Positions 34,136-45,558 of a stretch of 64,000 bases of DNA are shown piece by piece. Source of the DNA: Sophora flavescens (Eukaryota; Streptophyta; Magnoliopsida; Fabales; Fabaceae). Below the pieces are notes generated by a model that searched no databases, was not told the origin of the DNA, and saw nothing but the letters and a program-made list of their open reading frames with translations. Positions within the stretch are counted from its first letter, which is position 1, and each line of letters opens with the position of its first letter. Location: contig CM061065.1 in the NCBI GenBank assembly GCA_030762895.1, forward strand, positions 70,726,200 through 70,790,199. The letters run 5' to 3'. Both the position numbers and the translations under genes were made by a program.

Positions 34136-35060
34136 ATGGCAGGAAGAGGAGGCAGAAACAACCAGGCTATCGCAGATGCTTTGGCACTCCATGCCAACAC
34201 GATAGGCCAGAATCAGAACGCTAACAACAACGGGGGACCAGCTGAGTTCCAGGGTCTCGACAAGTTCCAGCGGACCAATCCGCTTTCTTTCAAGGGAGAT
34301 TATGATCCTGAGGGTGCCTGTTGCGAATGAGGGAGATCGAGAAGATCTTCCGAGCCATGGGATGCAATGAAATCAGTAGAAGGTCATCTTTAGGACATTC
34401 ATGCTGACTGAGGAGGCTTAGCAATGGTGGGAGAACTGTCGTCTGCGCTTGCAGGAGGAGGGTACTATGATCACGTGGACTGTGTTCAAGGATAGATTTA
34501 TGGTGAAGTACTTACCGGCGGACAATAAGGACAAGAAGGAGATGGAATTTCCGGCGCTGAAGCAAGGCAACATGTCGGTAGGAGAGTATGAGGGTAAGTT
34601 TGAAGAGCTCTCCCGTTACTATACATTGTATCAGTATGTGGAGGACGACCGTTCCAAATGCGTGAAGTTTGAGGATGGTCTGCGTCCAGAGATCAAGCAG
34701 GCTATCCGCTACCAGGAGATCCGAGTCTTTCCAGGTCTAGTAAAAAAGTACAAGATCTATGAAGATGCCTGCAAGTTTGGAGGGCCATCCTCCAAGGGAT
34801 CAGACAACCAGAGCAACAAGAGGAATGATTAGGGAAACAAGTGGAAGCTGCGTCTCACTCCAGCTGGCAAGGACTTTAAGCGGGATGGCAAGAAGTCTCA
34901 GTTTTCTTTAGACAGGTCCAAGAGATGGGATTCTTTCGATTCTAGACCTCTTCGGTACGACAAGTGTGGACAGAACCACTTCACTACCTAATGCAAGGAG
35001 ACATATATCATCTGCTTCAAGTGTGGCAAGCATGGCCACATCAGCCAGAACCGCGAGGGA
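34136..35060 (+). pseudogene. Gag of the plus-strand Tekay/Del-like element, broken
   Basis: Start chosen at 34136 (MAGRGGRNN). The N-terminal frame stops at 34330. The gag core resumes at 34449 in another frame with W-T-V-F-K-D-R-F-M-V-K-Y-L-P, M-S-V-G-E-Y-E-G-K-F and L-R-P-E-I-K-Q-A-I. It stops again at 34832, and a CCHC zinc knuckle (CFKCGKHGHISQNC) follows at about 35012-35052, preceded by a second, damaged knuckle. At least one frameshift and two stops make it non-functional. Confidence 0.88.
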
Positions 35061-35063
35061 GGA

Positions 35064-36247
35064 ATGTCAGAACCACATAGTGCGAGCAAAAGTCAGAAAT
35101 CTCAGGCCAACCGACTGAAGACCACAGGGAGAGTCTTTACTCTCAATGGAGCTGAGACCTCCGAATCTGAAGATTTGATCCAAGGTGTGTGCCTCATTTA
35201 TAAAGTTCGTTTGACTGTATTGTTTGTTTCGGGTGCGATTCACTCGTTTGTATCATATGAATGTGCTAAGAGTCTCAAATTGCCTGTGACACTTCTTGAG
35301 TGTGATTTAGTTGTCGCCACACCCACGAATAAACTTGTTCTCACTTCTTATGCATGCAAGAATATTCCTATTACCATAGATGGTAGAAACTTTATTGTTT
35401 ATCTTGTATGTTTACACCTAAAAGACCTTGATGTTATTCTTGGCATGGACTGGTTATCTTCCAACCACGTCCTTCTGAATTGCTTTGACAAAACCATAGT
35501 TTTTGGAACTCCAGTGGAGTCTAGGGATCCTAGCTTTCTCTCAGCCAACCAAGTTAAGGCTTCAAAGAATGAAGGAGCCCAAGTTTACAAGATGCTATCT
35601 TCCCTAAAAGTCGAGAGCCCTCTTGATGTCGACATCGTGCCTGTTGTACGAGAATTCCTGAAGTGTTCCTGGGGGATGTTTACGAACTACCCCCAGAGAG
35701 AGATGTGGAGTTTTCCATAGACTTAGTGCCTGGAACTGGGCCTATATCCATAGCACCCTATAGAATGTCTCCTCTAGAGCTAGCTAAGTTGAAATAACAG
35801 TTAGAGGATCTGATGCAGAAGCGGTTCATCAGACCTAGCGTATCCCCGTGGGGAGCACCGGTGTTGTTGGTGAAGAAGAAGGATGGCAGTATGAGGTTGT
35901 GTGTCGACTATAGACAACTCAACAAAGTGACCGTTAAGAATAGGTATCCCCTCCCTAGGATTGATGATCTTATGGATCAGATGATTGGGGCCTGTGTTTT
36001 CTCGAAAATAGATTTGAGGTCAGGATACCATCGTATTCGGGTTAAGTCTGAGGACATCCCGAAGACAACATTTAGAACACGATATGGTCGCAACGAGTAT
36101 TTAGTTATGCCCTTTAGTGTGACTAATGCTCCTGCTGTGTTCATGGATTACATGAACAAGGCCTTTCACCCTAACTTGGATAAGTTTGTGGTGGTTTTCA
36201 TATATGACATCTTAGTGTAATCCAAGACTAAGGAGGAACATGAGGAG
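35064..36247 (+). pseudogene. Protease and N-terminal RT of the plus-strand gypsy element, truncated
   Basis: The protease active-site loop reads F-V-S-G-A-I-H-S-F where the family has F-D-S-G-A-T-H-S-F, so the catalytic Asp is lost. G-M-D-W-L-S-S-N-H follows as expected. After frame breaks near 35650-35800, RT shows V-K-K-K-D-G-S-M-R-L-C-V-D-Y-R-Q-L-N and D-L-R-S-G-Y-H. The Y/F-x-D-D box reads F-I-Y-D-I, so one catalytic Asp is also lost. The gene ends mid-RT at 36247-36252 exactly where the inverted LTR begins. RNase H and integrase are absent. Confidence 0.9.
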
Positions 36248-36252
36248 CTAAA

Positions 36253-38338
36253 TGTGACACCCTCTACCCCGCATATGATATAAGGCATTAAATATATATA
36301 GAAAAAGATATATCATCATGCATATTCATTAAATTCAAACAAAAGGTTCATGGGTAGAAAGGTCCCACATGATTGTTAACAACAACGCGGAAATAAACCA
36401 TGAGTTTTATGGAAAATAAAAACATAAAAACTTAAAGTAATAACATATCACCCAACCCCGATGCCACATTCAGAGCTGGTATAAAAGGGTTCCAGAATAA
36501 CATATCACCCACCTCCTTTGCTTGGGCCTAAAAGCACCCAAGACTTATCACCAACATTAACATCAACACCTTAGACCCAAACCGTGGGGTCAAGGCCCCC
36601 TTGACTAAAAAGCACCAAGGTCCAACTTAACAACACCTCAACCATGAAGCATCGAGGCCACTTGGGCCAAAAAGCACTAAAGCCCAACAACATGCGGTAA
36701 CCCATTAGGTACTGACTTAACCAATTCATCTTTAATTCCCATTATTCAGTTGGTATACTCTCATATCATTATTGGGGATAAATGGGGTTAAAAACCCTTA
36801 CATTCCTTTAATTCGGATTTTGTCCAGGAGGGGAAGCACGGGCGTGCCTAATCCCCAGCACGGTCGTGCTGCCACTTTAGTGGAGCACGGGCGTGCTTCT
36901 TTTGATGCACGACCATGCTCTGATGCACGGTCATGCTCCTACTCAGAACGACCGTGCTTAATGTGCGACCATCTTCCAGAATTCAAACTAGAGCATGGAC
37001 GTGCTCCCTGTTCAGCACGACCGTGCTCCTGGGCTGACTGTACTGTTCTGGGCAGATTCAAACTTGTTATTTTTTTATCCAAAACTCACTAAAAGCTCTG
37101 TCAATCCATTCCTAGTGTCATAAACTAAACCATTGGCATAAATCTCACCTTTATTAACAGTCAATATTTTATAACCAATTTTGGGGAATTAAATCATTTA
37201 ATCTTTGTTGACTAAGAGTCTTATTTTAACCAATTTTGGGTTCTTTAAACATATTGACTTTAAACCACAAACATTCAACCAATAGGTATAAACATACCAA
37301 ATCAACCAACAGGTATAAACATACAAAATCAACCAACAAATATGGCACAACAATCATACCAATGTAACCAACTTTATCATAGCATAATCATCCATATCAA
37401 CAACCAATTTAACATGGCATCAACATGTCAACGAGGCATACATGATTGTCATACCAATTATTCATATAAACATATCAACAAAGACATAATAGGCATTTAT
37501 CATAAATAGGAATGTTAGAAACATAGCATTTATAATAACAAACAACTACGAGGTCATGGGAACCCCTCATCTTACGCTACACCCTTGCCTAATGATTATA
37601 CTATCCTTCTCCCCATACCTGGTATGAAGATTCCAACCAACGAAAGCCAACTGGCAACCCAAACGAAGAACCAACGCGTTTCCCTCAAGCGGCTTGACTA
37701 GCATTCCAAGCCTTGGTAAAACAAAATGTTAACCAATTAATTTCCAATTTATAAACAAGAAAAGGAAACCAAAGGGGGAAACAACCATTACCTTCTATGA
37801 TTGGCACAGACCAACCAAGACCTCTCATAATTAGAGCAAGAACACCAAGTCATCAAAGGGGCTCGAGGAGAGGAAGAGAAAAGAGGTTTTTGACCCACAA
37901 AAGCTACCCAAAGTGCCAAAATAGGGTTTGGCTCATAACCCTCACGAAACTGCTCTATTTATAGACTCTAATACCTGAGCATGGCCTTGCTCCTCGTTGA
38001 GCACGATCGTGCTCAACTCCTGAGTACGAGGCGTTGAAAGAATGCCTTCTGAGACCACCTAGATGACCGATTTGGCAAAAACACTAAATATAAGACTTGT
38101 AGATAATTCTCTTAGCTTTTCAACGCCACAAAGATCACCTCGATCAGACATTTAGAACCCACAATATGGCTAAAACGGTGAAACATGTTACTAGGACTCT
38201 AAAAGGGTTGAATCTTTCTAAGGCTAAACTTTCCCAAACATGAACTTAGACATCAAAAACAACCTAACAAGCATATACAAACATATATATAATATATATA
38301 AATGCATTAAGCTTATTTATGAAAAACGGGGTGTTACA
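36253..38338 (-). repeat. 3' LTR of a minus-strand Tekay/Del-like element
   Basis: Read on the minus strand it begins TGTAACACCCCGTTTTTC at 38338 and ends GGTGTCACA at 36253, matching the plus-strand LTR at 31367-33959. It is about 0.5 kb shorter. GAGCACG-type palindromes cluster at about 36830-37035 and 37975-38015, and the TATA box is at 37956-37963. The primer-side end directly abuts the truncated RT of the plus element. Confidence 0.9.
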
Positions 38339-38352
38339 ATTCCACCCCCTTA
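38339..38352 (-). promoter_or_regulatory. Polypurine tract of the minus-strand gypsy element
   Basis: Minus strand reads TATAAGGGGGTGGAAT immediately before the LTR start TGTAACACC. A TTTCGAGGACGAAATTT motif, typical of the 3' end of Del/Tekay elements, lies just upstream at about 38358-38376. Confidence 0.75.
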
Positions 38353-38399
38353 TAAAAATTTCGTCCTCGAAATTTCTATCACCTTAACTGGTTAAAGTT

Positions 38400-38960
38400 T
38401 CACCAATTAGGCGAATACCTTGGGTTGTGTCCACGGACTTGGAGGTCCAGCTCCATTATGCTTCCGCTGCGCACTCTGATTCCTGTTGGTACTCTCTGGT
38501 CCTGACTTTTCCCCTTTACAGTTTCGGCTGAGGGGACCATACTTGCCACACTTGAAACAGATGATGTTCGGCTCCTTGCATTGATGGGTATAGTGATCTT
38601 CTCCACATTTTCCACATCTGACATGTTTAGGAGAATCCCGATCCTTAGGCTTACCTACAAAGAACTGTGACTCCTTGCCATTCTGCTTGAAGTCTCTGCC
38701 GACTGGGGGTTAGACGTTGTCTCACCTCGTTCTTCTGATCTTCGACCTTACTGCTATGGATCTTTGAACTTTTGCGGCTTGCGATCCTGGCCTCGTAAGC
38801 ATCCTTGAAGATTCTGTACTTGTTCACCAATGTAGGAAAGACTCGAATCTCCTGATAACAGATGGCTTGCTTGCTTTCATCGCTCTACCAACCGCAGTCA
38901 TTGGAGTAACTCTCAAGGACACATGATCACCTTCCTAGAATTTGAGCTCAATCCTCCTTT
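38400..38960 (-). pseudogene. Displaced gag C-terminal fragment with zinc knuckles
   Basis: On the minus strand, in mixed frames, a pair of CCHC knuckles is readable at about 38635-38540 (CGKCGEDHYTHQC, then CFKCGKYG). Upstream at about 38900-38780 lie the gag phrases for R-Y-Q-E-I-R-V-F-P. In a normal element gag precedes protease and RT, but here it lies after integrase and next to the polypurine tract. This is a rearranged copy, not a working gene. Confidence 0.7.
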
Positions 38961-39152
38961 TGTCACGGTAGCTCCTTTGCCTACTTTGTGCCACTTTTGA
39001 ATTTTCCTGAATCATCCTCACTTTTATGTTGTTTCTTGCACTACCTCAGATCCTAGCACCACACTGTCACCAGGTGCATTCTAACACAAGGGTGTCCTAC
39101 ATCTCGTCCCAACTACCAGATTGTTCTACCACACAAGCTCTCAACAAGTCCT

Positions 39153-39398
39153 CTAAGGAATGATGGTCCTCTCGGGCTGCCTATCAGTCTGTGGGTGATA
39201 AGCTAAACTAAGCCTAAGCTTTGTCCCTAAAGCATGCTGCAAACTCTCCCAGAACATGGAGGTAAACCTTGGGTCTCTATCTGATACTATGCTAGAGGGT
39301 ACACCATGAAGCCTAACTATTTCTTTGATGTACAGTTTAGCCAAATTCTCTAAAGGATATTCCATGTTCATCGGGATGAAGTGGGCAGACTTAGTCAA
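39153..39398 (-). pseudogene. Integrase core fragment of the minus-strand gypsy element
   Basis: Reads T-K-S-A-H-F-I-P, then I-V-S-D-R-D-P-R-F-T-S-M-F-W and A-Y-H-P-Q-T-D-R-Q-P-E-R, which contain the second Asp and the Glu of the D,D-35-E triad. The zinc-finger part and the first Asp are missing and the frame ends soon after. Integration function is not possible from this fragment. Confidence 0.85.
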
Positions 39399-39639
39399 TC
39401 AATCCACAACAACCCACTTCTATGTCCTGCCTCAAGGATCAACTTCCTAAGCTCTGGAACATCCGGTACACAAACCCTATCTTTAAACCTCATGACCCCA
39501 GTACTTCCTTCCTTAAACTAAGGTTTCTACCATGGGCAAGCAATGCTCTGGTCTAAGAGAAACTCATCTAACTTCTGGTTCCCTCCAATCCGATCCATCA
39601 AGTTGTTGGTAACCTTCAAGGTTCCAAGCCTAGTACTCT

Positions 39640-40060
39640 TAGGGGTAAACTCACAAGCTAGGCTAAGGTCTCTAAACTCTTCAATCAGATCCAACTCCCC
39701 TAACCATCAAAGCGGAGACGTGCAAGGGTTTCCTACTTAAGGCATCGACCACTACAAGTCTACTTTCTAAGCCACTAGTCTCTACTCGGTTCGTGCCTTA
39801 AGCTAGGCTAAGGTCTCTAAACTCTTCAATCAGATCCATCTCCCTAACCATCAAAGCGGAGACATGCAAGGTTTTCCTACTTAAGGCATCAACCACTACA
39901 ATCTCTACTCGGTTTGTGTCTGAGCGACTAAGGCCACTAACCTCACTATCATAAAGCTTACAATGATTATCGTTACTCCGCCTACCGGTGACGAGTAATT
40001 GGGGTGATCGGTCCCTCCTACTTGTCCAGCACAATGACCTGAGCAATAAAAATTCCATGA
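39640..40060 (-). pseudogene. RNase H end fragment, internally duplicated
   Basis: The minus-strand frame at 40058-39798 contains V-V-V-D-A-L-S-R-K, the C-terminal Asp motif (A-D-A-L-S-R-K) of Ty3-type RNase H, with S-A-L-M-V-R-E after it. The same DNA (GCTAAGGTCTCTAAACTCTTC ... TTAAGGCATC) occurs a second time at about 39660-39752, about 143 bp away, as a tandem duplication in a shifted frame. Confidence 0.7.
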
Positions 40061-40105
40061 GTCAATCTCTCTCTATGAGGGTCTCCGACAGGGGCTCGAG
40101 CGCAA

Positions 40106-41400
40106 CTATGTCCACGCAACATAATTGCCCCTCTCGTCTCTATTAAAGATCCCTCCTACGGAAACTACCAAGAAATTTCTATTCTTGGTTACAGACTTCG
40201 GCGCTTCCCACTGGAGCACCGTCTTTACCTTAGCTGGGTCCACTACTATGTCACCCTTAGAGATGACATGACCTAAGAAGCTCACTTCCTCTAGCCAGAA
40301 CTCACACTTAGACGACTTAGCGTTCAACTCCTTTTCCTTAAGGGTCTGCAAGACAACCCTCAGGTATTCCTCATGTTCCTCCTTGCTTTTGGAGTACACT
40401 AAGATGTCATTTATGAACACCACCACAAACTTATCCAAGTTAGGGTGAAAGGTCTTGTTCATGTAGTCCATGAACACCGCATGAGCATTGGTCACACCAA
40501 AGGGCATAACCAAGTACTCATAGTGACCATATTGGGTTCTAAACGCTGTCTTCAGGATGTTCTCAGACTTAAACCGAATCTGATGGTACCATGACCTCAA
40601 ATCTATCTTAGAAAAGACGCAAGCCCCTATCAACTGGTCTATGAGACCATCAATCCTAGGGAAGGGATACCGATTCTTTATGGTCACCTTGTTGAGCTGT
40701 CGGTAGTCAACACAACCTCATACTACCTTCCTTCTTCTTCACCAACAACACTAGTACTCCCCACGGAGACACACTAGGCCTAATGAACTTCTGATTCATC
40801 AGGTCCTCCAACTGCTCCTTCATCTTAGCCAGCTTTAGAGGAGACATTTTATAGGGTGCTATGGATATTGGCCCGGTGCCAGGAACTAGGTCTATGGTAA
40901 ACTCAACATCTCTCTCTGGGGGTAAGTTATAAAAATTCCCCAAGAACACTTCAGGAAACTCCCGCATAACAGGCACACTGGCAACATCAAGAGGGCTTCT
41001 CTCTACTTCCAGGGAAGCTAACATCATATATACTTGGGCTTCGTCTAGCATTGAAGCTTGAACTTGGCTGGCAGAGAGAAGATCCAGATTCTTAGACTCT
41101 GTTGGAGTTCCAAAAATCAAGGTTTTATCAAAACAGTTTAGAAGGATGTGGTTGGAAGATAATTGAACTTGGCTGGCAGAGAGAAGATCCAGATTCTTAG
41201 ACTCTGTTGGAGTTCCAAAAATCAAGGTTTTATCAAAACAGTTTAGAAGGATGTGGTTGGAAGATAACCAGTCCATGCCGAGAATAACGTCGAGCGATTT
41301 TTAAAAGGTAAGCGCACAAGATCAGCTGAATATTTCTTACTATCAAATGATAATAGAACGGTCTTCCTAAACACAAGAAGCACTCACGGGCTTCTTGGAT
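40106..41400 (-). pseudogene. Protease end and RT of the minus-strand gypsy element
   Basis: The frame 41276-40707 starts in the protease end (G-M-D-W-L-S-S-N-H) and carries the protease-RT linker and R-P-S-V-S-P-W-G. The frame 40687-40106 has R-Y-P-F-P-R-I-D, F-S-K-I-D-L-R-S-W-Y-H, V-M-P-F-G-V-T-N-A and F-I-N-D-I-L-V-Y-S, where N replaces the first catalytic Asp of the family. Protease sequence in shifted frame extends to about 41400. A 105-bp in-frame tandem duplication (41058-41162 and 41163-41267) repeats 35 residues. RNase H follows at lower coordinates. Confidence 0.88.
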
Positions 41401-42115
41401 CGTTCAAGACAAACCACCAAATGTTGTAAGTCAAGCCAAAACGAAGCTATAGGTACTTAGTACCACGTAACATTGCCCATATAAATATAGACAATTCAAA
41501 CATGAGCATACAACAAACTCACGACAAACTCATACCACATCCGGAGGACATGTTTATTTTTATTAGAAAGCATCTTAATATGTTATATGTGGATTGATTA
41601 AGGCGTCCAGCCTTGAGAATTTTGTTGTTGATGTATGTGCGTCTAAAGCATTTCAAGTCGATTGCATGATTTTAGTGTGTGTCCATTGCATGCCACGTCC
41701 GCTGTATTTGTGTACCGCCTCCACTGCATGTTGCGTCTTTGTTTGATTGCATTTCACTTGGACCCATCCATACTCTTATTTATTAATTGCATTTATTTTG
41801 TCTCAAAAATAAATTTATCCTTATTCTCTTTGCTGAGTCAGTAACTTCCATCAATCCCATCAAGACCTTTTTATAGTTTCAAAATACCAATGCCATTTTA
41901 TCCTTAATGACATGTCTTGTCAAATATTTTCTTTTTGATTTATTTCTAAAAGAAAAACCTTTGAAATTCAAAACCTTTTTAAAGCAACCATCTTCCCTAT
42001 GAGAAACATTTCACTACCCTATCATCTCTAAGATTACTCGAGCTCTCTATCTCTCTGCTTTCAAACCCTAACTCTCAGTTCACCAAAAAAGGCTTATTCT
42101 TCTTCAACCCTCAAT
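41401..42115. other. No gene recognised
   Basis: AT-rich sequence between the minus-strand gypsy remnant and the envelope-like frame. I find no LTR of either neighbour here, so both elements are truncated on this side. GCATTTC/TGCATG-type repeats around 41650-41760 are low-complexity. Confidence 0.5.
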
Positions 42116-45079
42116 GTGGACAAACTTAATATGGCTATTGAGCACCACTTCAACTTTGCAGTTTTACAAGACTACAATCTAGATATCAACAAGTATATCA
42201 ATGCTGCTGGGTGGGGAGGACTCTTCGCTGAGAAAGTATCTGTTTATCCCAATTTGATAAGGGATTTCTGGAGGAGACTTCAAGTCTCTGATACCAATAT
42301 CTCCTCTACTGTACTGGGAAGGAGGATAATAGTTTTTGAGAAGACTATTACTGATGCCATCTTCTACGCTCAGGAAGGAATGGTTTTTACTGAGTCATAG
42401 GAGATTGAACTAGGTGGTACTGAGGTCATTGAAGTTTTCTTAATGAGAGAGGATACAGTAAGGAATCATTCATGGAAATATATAGAAATGAAGGACATTG
42501 TTCGCATCCTTCATCAACTGCTGAACAAAGTGGTTCTTCACAAAGCTGGGTCCAAGGACAACTTGTCTACCTTGCACAAGTTCTGCCTCTGCCATCTCAT
42601 TACTGAGACAAAGATCAACCTTCCATGAATTTTGTATGGAAGATTCAGGGATGCTATGATTAATAGGAAGAAAATATCTGCATTTCCCTATTGTCATCTC
42701 CTTTCCAAGATCTTCAAAGCTCAAGGAATTCATGAATTCGTTGCTGCTAGGTCATCTGAAGAGCAAGCATGAATTCTAACTGAAAAACCAATGTCAGCTG
42801 CTGATTTTGGAAAGATGAACATTGCAACTATGAATCCCAGCACCTATACTGCTGCTGCCATAGCCAAGACTGAGGAATTGATGAAAGTCAAGGAAGAAAT
42901 GGTTGATCAGAAAAATGTTGATGTTCTGGGGCTGAAGAGGAATGTTAAGAAGAAAAACACTGCTGCAAGGAAGTCAATGCCTAAAAGGCCTACTGATGGA
43001 ATTGTCTTCAGAGAACCCACTGATACTGCTCCTAATCCTTCCCCCACACAGAAAAGGACAAGAGACTTGATTCTGTCTTATAATGAGGATGATGAGGACA
43101 GGGTTCCCATCAGCTCTGTACTGAAAAAACAAAAAATTGATGCTTCTGCTGATGCTGCTGATGCCTCTATTCCTACTTGGAGGAGACAACCTCAGAGAAG
43201 TGCTAAAGCTGCCATGGGAACTGAGGTAGCCCTTCCTGCTAATGACCCTGTCAAGTTAGCGGTAGATGCCCTAGTTTTCAGCTTTGAGCTTAGGGTAGAT
43301 CACTCTATACATGTATCCACTGTAAATCAAAATCAAACCTTGGATGATGTGCATATTCCCACACCTTTTTCACCACAAACAAACTCACCAGATCAACCAC
43401 AAACAGCCTCACCACCAAGACCAACATTCTCACCCATCTTACTTGAATCTGATCCCTGGTTTCATCAACCAAATAATGGAATTAGCCCTGGTGCACCCTT
43501 TCCCAAAAATAGAAAAACTAGATTCCCTTACACTCATCCTTCTGTTCTTTATGATGGAAAAGCTGAAAGCTTAGCCAAGATAAAGAGAGACCGGAGAATC
43601 TTATTTCACACCCACCAAACTGAACCCGAACCTATTCTAACCAGATGGTAGCCTCTACCAGAATATGACTATGAACCTGAAAACATCTACTCATATTGGA
43701 TTAACCCTGAACCACATACACCTACTGGACCATTTCCATCTACGTTATTCAATTCCCTTGGACCTCTTCTCACCCATCTACCACAGAAGAGATTCCCTCC
43801 TAAGAAGATCTACCCAAACCTCATCAAATCACCACCCTTTAAACCTTTCACTGATGGTGTAGAAAAGAACATCATATCTGACTGGACTCAGGAACCAGGA
43901 AATAAAAATTTTAAAAATGCTCTTGAAAAGAGATCAAGATCATTCAGACATGTTCCATTCATCATGGATGCCAACACCAAATGGAAGTCCTTTGTTCATC
44001 CCAATGAATATGGTAGAGCTGCTGACTTCATTGATCAAATCCTGTATGCTTTTAGGAAACTGGAGTTGGAAATGCCAAGATATGTCAAGGTTTCAAATTT
44101 TGTGCCTCCAACATGGCTGCATCATTCTCTGGAGAGAACAAGAATAGGATTCAGACCCTACATGATATGTCCTAGGCTACTAATGATTGACATGAATAAA
44201 CACAAAGATCTGAAGAAGCAGAGAAACACTGGCAAGATGCCTTTTCCTGACAGTTGCATTACCAATCCAGCAACAATCAATCTCACCGATCAAAATGTAA
44301 TTGACTACTGGTTGGCTCAACCAACTGAAGATGTTCAAGAGGATGTTGTTGTGGACATCTGGAGGACTCACATGGTGGAATGTGCACAGGAAGCTTCCAC
44401 CTCTGGACTGACTATTGAAGAGAAGAAATATATTCCTAAAGTCAGAGTGAAGTGTGGCCTTGCATACTGTAGATTCCTCATCTATAAGGACATTATTGGC
44501 ATTCCGGTCATAAATCCTGTCTTTGAAGAGGACTCTATTCATTAGGCCAAAGAATTACCAGAACCAGTGCTGCAATATGCTACTTCACCTCCTCCATCAC
44601 CATCTTTAGAACATGCTGATAAGGAAATTATTGTTGAAGATATGGAAGTTGAGGAAGTTGCTGAGTCTATTCCCGGACCTAGTACTTCTGAGAAGCATTC
44701 ATCTCAATCATTAGCTCTCACTGTCATTCACCCTCAGGACCCACCTCAACAGTCCAGAGCCTTGGACACCTTGCCAAGTCAAGCACATGCTGAAGACAGG
44801 GCTGAAAGCTCTAGACCCTCAATCTATCTGCTACCAAACTTTGAAGAGATGATTGGTAGAATAATTGAAGAAAGAGTAAAGGTTGAAGTGAAGGAACAAG
44901 TGAGAGAGCAGGTTGCAGAAGCTCTTGCTCCAACAAACATAATGATGAACCAGATGATGAGCATCATGCTCAGCTTTCAACAAAGTCAGAATCTGCCTAC
45001 ACAAATCCCTTCTTCTCCACCAAATCCTGATCTGTATCAAAATCAAAACCCTCCTCCTCCACCTCCACCTTCCTATTAA
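42116..45079 (+). pseudogene. Long envelope-like / plant-transposon-type ORF of a SIRE-like copia element
   Basis: One reading frame of about 988 codons, in register from 42116 to 45079, interrupted only by in-frame stops at about 42398, 42626, 42770, 43649 and 44543. The N-terminal part (L-I-R-D-F-W-R-R-L, then R-I-L-H-Q-L-L-N-K and P-Y-C-H-L-L-S-K-I-F) resembles the domain I know as Transposase_32 or legume 'envelope-like' proteins. A basic K/R-rich and then Pro-rich middle follows, then a globular part (W-L-H-H-S-L-E-R-T), a coiled coil (E-E-R-V-K-V-E-V-K-E-Q-V-R-E-Q-V) and a poly-Pro end. No transmembrane segment is obvious. The true start is unclear; 42131 is the first ATG in frame. Pol is absent upstream. 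Confidence 0.6.
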
Positions 45080-45558
45080 TTTTCTTGTTTCTCTTTTATT
45101 ATCGACAATGATGGTACACTCCTTAACCTCTTTATCCGATGGCAAAAAAGGGGGAGAAAGGAAAGAGAATTAAATTTAATGAGAAGAGTAATTTTTTGAA
45201 AAGTATATACTTGTTTGCATATGCATGTCTCTGTTTATGCTTTAATATACTATATCAGTTTTGAATGCTCTGATACTGTTTACTATGATTTGTTTATTGG
45301 TCTGATATATCCTAAGTCTACATGCTCTAACACTGTTTGATATGATATATTTTATTTGCTCTGAAACTTATCTATAAGTTTGATAAGACTACAAAGCTCT
45401 GATTCTATCTCAACTGATAAGTAGTTGCACTGATCTGATAAGCTATACATGTGATGTTAAAAGTTTGAATGCTTTGTCTTAGGGGGAGCTTTGTAAGCTT
45501 TCTTAGACTTTGATTCTCAAATTTAATTAGTTTTGGTCATCATCAAAAAGGGAGAGAT
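45080..45558 (+). other. 3' UTR with two polypurine tracts of the SIRE-like element
   Basis: GGCAAAAAAGGGGGAGAAAGG at about 45142 and CATCAAAAAGGGAGAGAT at about 45541 are polypurine tracts; the second directly precedes the LTR start TGTTGGAACC. Duplicate tracts with a non-coding spacer after an envelope-like frame fit the 3' end of SIRE/Maximus copia elements. Confidence 0.75.
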
